A stretch of DNA of 12,283 nucleotides from Spirochaetaceae bacterium. Its GTDB lineage: Bacteria; Spirochaetota; Spirochaetia; UBA9216. Under the pieces are notes generated by a model, which saw only the letters and a program-made list of their open reading frames with translations, searched no databases and was not told where the DNA came from. Both the position numbers and the translations under genes were made by a program. The stretch lies in NCBI GenBank assembly GCA_028527945.1, contig JAQQAK010000266.1:1-12283 (forward strand), given 5' to 3'. Positions 7,519-12,283 of the stretch are shown one piece after another; position 1 is the first letter of the stretch; each line of letters starts with the position of its first letter.

Positions 7519-8856
7519 TTAAAACTCAAACATTGCATCTCTAATTACTTCAGCTACAGCGGGATGAGGAAAAACAATCTCCTTTATCTCTTCAACTCTA
7601 AGTTCAGACTCTATCATTGTAGCTACAGCAGGAATCATTTCAGACGCGACTCCTCCAATTAAATTAACTCCAAGTAATACGCCGGTTTCAGCATTGACAA
7701 TAACTTTGCAAAGTCCCGGCTCACGTTTTCCATATTCCGCGAGGAACCGTCCATTCGCTCTCATTTGAACAGATGCTATTTTTACTGGTATTCCTTTTTC
7801 TTTTGCTTCTTTTTCAGTCATACCGCAACCAGAAGCTTCCGGCAAAGTGTATAAAGCCCATGGAATTGCGTTATATCTCATTTTATCTTCTTTACCTAAA
7901 ATATTATTTACAGCAACTTCTGCCATTCTACTTGCAGAATGAGCAAGTTGAGATTTTCCATTCACATCACCTATAGCATAGACACCTGGAAGATTGGTTC
8001 TCATTTTTTCATCTACTTTAATTCCACCACGAGTTATATCAAGGCCAGAATCTTTAAAACCATCAAGATTGGGTCTTCTACCTACTGCCATAAGAATCAT
8101 ATCAGCTTGAACATCAATAGATTTTCCACCTTTTTCATAAGTGACACCTTTTTTTGTTATTTCTGTAACCTTGGCAGAATTTATGAACTCAACACCTTTA
8201 AGAGCCTTACGCATAACAGAAGCAAGTTCATTATCCATCATTGGAAGTATCTCATCCATCATTTCGATAACAGTGACATCTACTCCTATAGAAGAAAAAT
8301 AACATCCAAATTCTACCCCAATAACACCTCCGCCAATTATTGCAAGTTTTTTAGGAAGTTTTTCTATTGCAAGGATTCCACGATTAGTTAAGACATTTTC
8401 TCCATCAGCACCGGGGATTGGAGGAACAGCCGGAGAAGAACCTGTAGCAATTATAATATTTCTACCATTATAGTGCTTTCCATTTACAGAAATACTCCTA
8501 TCAGGATTCATTGAAGCAGCACCTTTAACTACAACCACTTTATTTTTTTTCATAAGAAAAGCTATTCCGGCTCTAAGGGTTTCTATTGTTTCCTGTTTCC
8601 AAGCCATAGCTGTTTTAAGATCATACCTGGCTTCTGTTGTAGTTACTCCAAACTTTTCAGACTCAAGCGCATGTACATAATGTTTTGCGCCAGCAAGAAG
8701 GCTCTTTGTAGGGATGCATCCATGATTGGTGCATTCGCCTCCCATTTCGTTTTCTTCTATTAATAAGACTTTTTTTCCAGCGGCTCCGGCTCGCTCTGCA
8801 GCAATATACCCACCAGGACCAGCACCAATTACTATCAAATCATATTCTTCGCTCAT
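7519..8856 (-). CDS. lpdA: Dihydrolipoyl dehydrogenase (E3)
   Basis: A 445-residue FAD/NAD disulfide oxidoreductase that re-oxidises dihydrolipoyl groups on E2 and makes NADH. Seen in order: FAD loop GAGPGG (11-16), redox-active pair C42-x4-C47 in ECTNHGCIPTKS, ATG motif (137-139), NAD loop GGGVIG (175-180), second FAD motif YAIGDV (293-298), and a C-terminal dimer domain ending with HPAVAE, where H431 and E436 are the catalytic base pair of the partner subunit. All key residues are intact. There is no N-terminal lipoyl domain, unlike some acetoin-dehydrogenase E3s, and the length is slightly below the usual 460-475. AGAGGAG precedes the ATG. It lies 35 bases behind the E2 gene and serves the same complex. 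Mercuric or glutathione reductase is excluded by the HPxxxE-type end and the E2/E1 neighbours. Confidence 0.93.
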   Translation of the reverse strand: MSEEYDLIVIGAGPGGYIAAERAGAAGKKVLLIEENEMGGECTNHGCIPTKSLLAGAKHYVHALESEKFGVTTTEARYDLKTAMAWKQETIETLRAGIAFLMKKNKVVVVKGAASMNPDRSISVNGKHYNGRNIIIATGSSPAVPPIPGADGENVLTNRGILAIEKLPKKLAIIGGGVIGVEFGCYFSSIGVDVTVIEMMDEILPMMDNELASVMRKALKGVEFINSAKVTEITKKGVTYEKGGKSIDVQADMILMAVGRRPNLDGFKDSGLDITRGGIKVDEKMRTNLPGVYAIGDVNGKSQLAHSASRMAEVAVNNILGKEDKMRYNAIPWALYTLPEASGCGMTEKEAKEKGIPVKIASVQMRANGRFLAEYGKREPGLCKVIVNAETGVLLGVNLIGGVASEMIPAVATMIESELRVEEIKEIVFPHPAVAEVIRDAMFEF

Positions 8857-8891
8857 TTGAACTCCTCTTAATCAACAACATAAAAATGGAA

Positions 8892-10250
8892 TCAGTCTGC
8901 CAGAGAGATTCTAAAGTTTGCTATTTCTGTAGTTAAAGCTTTTAGAAACTTTGCTCCGGGAGCGCCATCAACAGCACGATGATCTATTGTTAAAGAAAGA
9001 GCAATCTTGGGGATGTAATCGATTTCACCATCTACCTGAACAGGCGCCAAGTTTATTCCGCCTACACCAAGTATACCGACCTGTGGTGCGTTTAAAATAG
9101 GTGTAAAATGTTCAACACCCATTGAACCAAGATTTGATACTGTGAATGTTCCACCATTAAGTTCATCAGGACTTATATTTCCTTCTAAACAAGCTGTTCC
9201 AAGTCTTTTTGCCTCTGCTGAAATAGCCTTTAATGATAATCTTTGAGCGTTACGAATTACAGGAACCATTAGACCGCGATCTGTATCTACCGCAAAACCA
9301 AGATTGACATTCCCATGCTCAACTATCTTATCAGTAAAAGCTTCTGCGTTCATATACGAAAATCGTGGAAGAACACGGCTAACAGCAAAAAGGATCATAT
9401 CATTTAGAGTGATCTTGGCCATTCCAAGTTCTTCAGGTGCTGCTTTACACTGCTGTCTATACGCTTTAAGTTCTCTTGCGTCAGCACTGCTATTTAAAGT
9501 TAATTGAGCAGTTTGTTGAAGTGATGAATGCATTCTCTCAGCAATAACTTTTCGAACACCTTTTATTGGTATTTCTTTTTCAGAAATGGTGTCAGAGACT
9601 GAAACTGTATTATTTGAAATATTACCGGTAGCAGATAAATCTGAAAAGAGAATTCGGCCACCAATTCCACTGCCACGTTCTGGAGCAAACATACCTGAAG
9701 CTATCCCCTGCTTTGCTGCAGGACTTAAAGAAACTGAAGGAGAAGCGGCTAAAACATCCCGTTCAATAACTCTGCCACCCGGACCACTTCCTGCCAGAGT
9801 TTCAACATTTATTCCTTTTGCCGCTGCTGTTTTTCTCGCTCGAGGAGACGCAAATGTTTCACCATTTTGAGTTTTTATACCAACAACTGGATTCTTTGAA
9901 GGCTCAACATTTTCTGGAAGATTTTTTTCTTCTATAATGGGATCTTTATCTTTAGATTTTTTTTCATCTTTTCCCCTGCTGTCAGATGGAGCAAGAGTTG
10001 AGACATCCTCACCTTCATTTCCAACAGCTGCAATAACTGTAAGAACAGGAACATCATCTCCTTCTTCAAAAAACTTTTTTAAGAAAACCCCATCAACAGG
10101 AGCTTCTACCTCAAAGGTAGCTTTATCTGTTTCAACCTCGCAAACAGCTTCGCCAGTAGACACCTTGTCACCTTCAGATTTATGCCATTCAAGGATAACA
10201 CAAGACTCTACGCTATTCCCCTGCCTGGGCAATAATATTTCAGTAGCCAT
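8892..10250 (-). CDS. Lipoyl-dependent acyltransferase (E2) of a 2-oxoacid dehydrogenase-type complex
   Basis: A 452-residue core protein that takes an acyl group from E1 on a lipoyl arm and transfers it to CoA. Domains: one lipoyl domain (1-77) with lipoylated K43 in ETDKATFE; a charged, Lys/Glu-rich linker (80-130); a peripheral subunit-binding domain (about 134-167, SPRARK...GSGPGGRV.ERDV); a second, degenerate copy of that motif (about 175-206, SPAAK...GSGIGGRI.FSDL); a Ser/Thr-rich linker; and the trimeric catalytic domain (225-452) with DHRAVDG (423-429), H424 and D428 being the usual active residues. One lipoyl domain is normal; two E3/E1-binding motifs are unusual. AAAGGAG lies 8 bases before the ATG. 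It is 44 bases behind the repressor gene and heads the enzyme genes of the operon. Acyl specificity cannot be told from sequence. Confidence 0.93.
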   Translation of the reverse strand: MATEILLPRQGNSVESCVILEWHKSEGDKVSTGEAVCEVETDKATFEVEAPVDGVFLKKFFEEGDDVPVLTVIAAVGNEGEDVSTLAPSDSRGKDEKKSKDKDPIIEEKNLPENVEPSKNPVVGIKTQNGETFASPRARKTAAAKGINVETLAGSGPGGRVIERDVLAASPSVSLSPAAKQGIASGMFAPERGSGIGGRILFSDLSATGNISNNTVSVSDTISEKEIPIKGVRKVIAERMHSSLQQTAQLTLNSSADARELKAYRQQCKAAPEELGMAKITLNDMILFAVSRVLPRFSYMNAEAFTDKIVEHGNVNLGFAVDTDRGLMVPVIRNAQRLSLKAISAEAKRLGTACLEGNISPDELNGGTFTVSNLGSMGVEHFTPILNAPQVGILGVGGINLAPVQVDGEIDYIPKIALSLTIDHRAVDGAPGAKFLKALTTEIANFRISLAD

Positions 10251-10294
10251 TAAGCATACTCCTTTAATAATATTTTAATTGTGCTATTTTCTAT

Positions 10295-11050
10295 TTAAAC
10301 ACGCTCTATTTTTAATCCAGCCTCTTCAAGCATAGAGACCACATTGTCTTCCATGTTGGAATCTGTAATAATACGGCTGTATTGCTCAAGATTAAGAGAT
10401 CTTGCAAAGCCTGATTGTCCATATTTGCTTGAATCTGCAACCAAAAAACGTTCTTCAGCCTGCATTGCCATTCTTTTATTTACTTCAGCCCCCTCGGAAA
10501 GATGAGCGCTTGTTCCTCGTTCAAGGGTAAAACCATCTGTCCCTAAAAACGCTTTTTTTACTCTAAACTCTTCTAATTCTCGTAAAGTAATTGGTCCTAC
10601 AAGGCTTTCTGTTGTTGGACGAAACTCTCCTCCTACAACAGTTAAGTGTATTTGTGGATTTATTCTTGCGTATGGAATTATTAAGGTAGAATTTGTAACA
10701 ACATGTAAATCTCTTTTACCAAGCAGATATTTCGCAATTAATGCAGTTGTAGTACCAGCTTCTATCATGATTGTATCACCATCATTGATATATTTTGCTG
10801 CGGCTTTTGCTATTCTGACCTTTTCATCCTGATTTTTACGGCTGCTTTCAATTATATTATTATGAAAAACAGGTAACGCGCCTCCATGAGTTCGAACTAT
10901 GAACCCCTTTTCCTCAAGAGATGATAAATCACTTCTTAATGTTACCTTTGAGACCTGAATAGCTTCTGCAATTGAAGCTACACTTGTATTGGTGTTGTCT
11001 GTCAAAATAGATAAGATTTTTCGTTCACGTTCTGTTAAAGCTGAATCCAT
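10295..11050 (-). CDS. DeoR-family transcription repressor
   Basis: A 251-residue regulator. Residues 5-57 form the winged helix-turn-helix typical of DeoR proteins, with TLRSDLSSLEEKGFIVRTHG (37-56) as recognition helix and wing. Residues 75-235 form the sensor fold related to sugar-phosphate isomerases: D92, the phosphate-binding turn EAGTTT (97-102), TNS (119-121), VGGEFRP (139-145), FLGTDGF (168-174) and K209 in DSSKYG. DeoR repressors usually bind a phosphorylated sugar or polyol, which fits the dehydrogenases further down. The gene is first in the operon and immediately behind the promoter, so it most likely represses its own transcript. The ATG has GAGG 4 bases upstream. The effector is unknown; a sugar phosphate handled by the SDR/MDR pair is the natural guess. 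Confidence 0.92.
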   Translation of the reverse strand: MDSALTERERKILSILTDNTNTSVASIAEAIQVSKVTLRSDLSSLEEKGFIVRTHGGALPVFHNNIIESSRKNQDEKVRIAKAAAKYINDGDTIMIEAGTTTALIAKYLLGKRDLHVVTNSTLIIPYARINPQIHLTVVGGEFRPTTESLVGPITLRELEEFRVKKAFLGTDGFTLERGTSAHLSEGAEVNKRMAMQAEERFLVADSSKYGQSGFARSLNLEQYSRIITDSNMEDNVVSMLEEAGLKIERV

Positions 11051-11074
11051 TTATCCTCACATATTTGCCTTTAG

Positions 11075-11090
11075 CTTTCTTTTCTCTTTC
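11075..11090 (-). promoter_or_regulatory. GAAAG-repeat leader, candidate DeoR operator
   Basis: In the leader the - strand reads GAAAG three times in a row with slight variation (plus-strand CTTTC at 11075-11079, CTTTTC at 11079-11084, CTTTC at 11086-11090). A further copy at 11130-11134 lies inside the promoter spacer. DeoR-family proteins often bind direct repeats containing GAAA/TTTC, so these are candidate sites. The stretch is simply purine-rich, so chance is a real alternative. Confidence 0.3.
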
Positions 11091-11113
11091 TTTAGAACTT
11101 CTTTTTACTTACT

Positions 11114-11142
11114 ATTCTATTTCGCTTATCTTTCCACGTCAA
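11114..11142 (-). promoter_or_regulatory. Sigma-70 type promoter of the deoR-E2-E3-E1-PHP-SDR-MDR operon
   Basis: On the - strand TTGACG (11142-11137) is separated by exactly 17 bases from TAGAAT (11119-11114). Each hexamer matches consensus at 5 of 6 positions, and an A/T-rich stretch (11143-11160) lies upstream like an UP element. Transcription would start near 11107, giving a leader of about 57 bases before the repressor ATG. No comparable promoter was seen in the short gaps between the seven genes. Confidence 0.75.
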
Positions 11143-11162
11143 GTTTTTAATTTATAAATTTG

Positions 11163-11182
11163 TTTACAGGGTTACCTGTAAA
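11163..11182. promoter_or_regulatory. Perfect 20-bp palindrome upstream of the operon promoter
   Basis: TTTACAGG (11163-11170) and CCTGTAAA (11175-11182) are perfect inverted arms around GTTA. The site begins 20 bases upstream of the -35 box and 18 bases past the end of the IS30-type remnant. It could be a binding site for a dimeric regulator, a hairpin that blocks readthrough from the transposase debris, or a relic of an insertion-sequence end. No T-run follows on either strand, which argues against a plain terminator. Confidence 0.45.
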
Positions 11183-11200
11183 GTATAATGATTGTTTTTC

Positions 11201-11515
11201 TCATACAGCGACCTCCAGAAATGACGGGATTTTAAATCTATCTCCTATTTTTTTTGTTAATGCTTCGAGAGGGGGTTCCCGTCAAGTATTTTCTTGGATA
11301 GTTATTCATCCAGTTTTGACTCTTGCGGATCTCAGAACGATCTACTTTTCCTAAATCAGTACCTTTAGGAATAAAGCGTCTTATATCTCATTGTGGTTTT
11401 CATTGGTTCCACGCTCTGAAGAACAGTACGGATGCGCATAGTGCGTTTTAAAAGATTATTTATTGATGTTTCAAGACCTATAGCGTCTGCAAACTCTGTA
11501 CCAGAGTTACGTCCT
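11201..11515 (-). pseudogene. Decayed IS30-family transposase, C-terminal remnant
   Basis: Pieces of one transposase appear in shifting - strand frames. NSGTEFAD (around 11490-11511) corresponds to the DNG-x-EF catalytic block, but the Asp is lost. HYAHPYCSSERGTNENHN (around 11395-11450) is the hallmark block of IS30-type DDE enzymes. A frameshift leads to RRFIPKGTDLGKVDRSEI and MNNYPRKYLTGTPS (around 11265-11385). Another shift leads to the C-terminal EALTKKIGDRFKIPSFLEVAV with its stop at 11201-11203, given here as two pieces: EALTKKIGDRF and KIPSFLEVAV. At least three frame changes and stops make it non-functional. The N-terminal half is missing. No clear terminal inverted repeats were found. 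Confidence 0.7.
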
Positions 11516-11676
11516 GATTTTCTATTTTTTTCTTCCCTACATACAACAGATCTTTTTGTTTATTTATAATATTTACTTGACACAGACCCAGAAAGATAAA
11601 CGATTTTCTTAAGCAACAGTACCGCATTCCCCTCTTCTTTAGGAGATTCCTCGATGAATACTTGAAAAGGTGTATG
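11516..11676 (-). other. Unassigned junction between two transposase remnants
   Basis: This stretch joins the IS30-like and IS481-like fragments. On the - strand it can be read as a short run starting HTPFQVFIEESPKEEGN and ending SSKYYK before a stop, which I do not recognise. It may be scrambled transposase sequence or a relic of the target site. I see no gene, RNA or repeat here. Confidence 0.4.
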
Positions 11677-11985
11677 CTATTTCAATTCTAAATGTTGAGA
11701 AACCCTTTAAACATCCATGTGTTGGAAACTCAAGACTATAATACAGAATCTCTTTTTCTATTTCTGGAGGGACTCTATTTGGATGTGGATTTCTCGGTCC
11801 TGGTAATAGGTCGATAAGCCCCTGGGCTCCATAGGTTTGATAATTTCTTCTGATTTCGTAAAACTGTTACTTGAAATATCCCATGATTTTACAGGCTTTG
11901 CTGACATTTCCTAATTATTCTGCAAGTTCAATCATGCTCATCTTTCGCCTTGCAGCCTTCTGTGATACATTTTTTTTATGGCCAT
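11677..11985 (-). pseudogene. Decayed IS481-type transposase, N-terminal remnant
   Basis: The original start survives: AGGAGG lies 5 bases before ATG at 11985, then MAIKKMYHRRLQGER and a stop/frameshift. The reading continues in another frame as MIELAE-stop-LGNVSKACKIMGYFK-stop-QFYEIRRNYQTYGAQG, then LIDLLPGPRNPHPNRVPPE and LEFPTHGCLK. This is the helix-turn-helix and following region of IS481-type transposases (often labelled IS481 or IS3-like). A +1 shift gives VSQHLELK before a stop at 11677-11679. The whole DDE catalytic domain is gone. Two internal stops plus two frameshifts mean it is dead. A TGTCAGGTTAA stretch at 12063-12073, upstream of the start, might be an old element end, but no partner end was found. 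Confidence 0.7.
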
Positions 11986-12283
11986 TTGTACCTCCTGATA
12001 TAAATCTTTCGTAAAATCATTATATCTTTCTGAGATCTTTTGGCCACCTTTTTTCAGCCAACTGTCAGGTTAATACTATAGCTGTTCATTCTGGAGGATA
12101 TATCATTAAGTCATTATCACATCCCTATGTCATAAATGAAAGGAAAAAGATGAACAAACAGAAAAATCCTAACATTCTTTTTTCATTCTTTATTGATATC
12201 ATAAGTATTTTTCCTTTTTATTATTTAACATCAATGAGCCAACAGCTGTTTGATATTGTAAGTTGATACTCATTCCTTAGAGA
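11986..12283. other. Non-coding tail of the window
   Basis: Apart from the ribosome site of the IS481-type remnant and one possible 38-codon ORF at 12150-12266, this AT-rich stretch shows no recognisable gene, structured RNA or repeat. TATAAT occurs on the - strand about 25 bases upstream of the IS481 ribosome site and may be the old transposase promoter, but no good -35 box stands at the right distance. Confidence 0.4.
12150..12266 (+). CDS. Possible small hydrophobic protein, 38 residues
   Basis: ATG at 12150 has AAAGGA about 6 bases upstream and runs 38 codons to TGA at 12264-12266. The product has a short polar start (MNKQKNPN) followed by a hydrophobic, aromatic-rich stretch, about residues 9-27 (ILFSFFIDIISIFPFYYL), which could span a membrane once, and a polar tail. 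I do not recognise it. It stands alone beside transposase debris in AT-rich sequence, where such ORFs arise by chance. A small membrane peptide or a broken gene start are both possible. Confidence 0.2.
   Translation: MNKQKNPNILFSFFIDIISIFPFYYLTSMSQQLFDIVS

Noticed and set aside
7939..8391. 150-codon + strand ORF
   Set aside because: It is antisense to the intact E3 gene, and its product is a low-complexity mirror of E3 codons.
9937..10278. 113-codon + strand ORF rich in Ser, Pro and Thr
   Set aside because: It is antisense to the lipoyl domain and linker of E2; its composition is explained by Glu/Lys/Gly codons of the opposite strand.
11163..11182. The palindrome as a rho-independent terminator
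   Set aside because: The stem is only moderately GC-rich and neither strand has a T-run directly after it.
11160..11354. 64-codon + strand ORF
   Set aside because: It lies opposite the IS30-type remnant, whose - strand pieces carry clear family motifs; the + reading has no ribosome site and no recognisable domain.
12063..12073. TGTCAGGTTAA as an insertion-sequence terminal repeat
   Set aside because: No matching inverted copy was found on the other side of the remnants, so it stays a note only.

Overview
The window is AT-rich, protein-coding DNA from a bacterium. Gene style (strong AGGAG ribosome sites, some TTG starts, a YesM/YesN-type two-component system, IS481- and IS30-type transposase debris) fits a low-GC fermentative anaerobe or facultative organism. 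My best guess is a spirochaete (Treponema/Sphaerochaeta-like), with a clostridial host second. This is inference from protein flavour, not from a marker gene.

Layout. Bases 1-1076 (+ strand) hold the end of a YesM-type sensor histidine kinase, overlapping by 4 bases a YesN-type response regulator with an AraC-type DNA-binding domain. Bases 1169-11050 (- strand) hold seven closely spaced genes that read as one operon. In transcription order they are: a DeoR-family repressor, an E2 acyltransferase (lipoyl protein), an E3 dihydrolipoyl dehydrogenase, a single-chain E1 alpha-beta TPP-dependent dehydrogenase, a PHP-domain protein, a short-chain dehydrogenase of the sorbitol-6-phosphate dehydrogenase type with an unusual N-terminal extension, and a zinc-type medium-chain dehydrogenase resembling L-sorbose-1-phosphate reductase. 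A near-consensus sigma-70 promoter (TTGACG, 17 bp, TAGAAT) lies just upstream of the repressor, with a 20-bp palindrome behind it. A hairpin after the last gene probably ends the transcript and separates it from the convergent two-component genes. Bases 11201-11985 are a graveyard of two decayed transposase fragments on the - strand. The last 280 bases hold at most one very short ORF.

How it may work. The E1, E2 and E3 genes together specify a complete 2-oxoacid/acetoin-dehydrogenase-type complex. Its operon partners are two sugar-phosphate or polyol dehydrogenases, a putative phosphoesterase and a sugar-phosphate-type repressor, rather than central-metabolism genes. The most interesting hypothesis is a sugar or polyol breakdown pathway. 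In it the two dehydrogenases make a keto-sugar (or its phosphate), which the TPP/lipoyl complex cleaves oxidatively to an acyl-CoA plus a shorter aldehyde, as acetoin dehydrogenase does with acetoin. Substrate and product cannot be read from the sequence. No transporter or sugar kinase lies in the operon.
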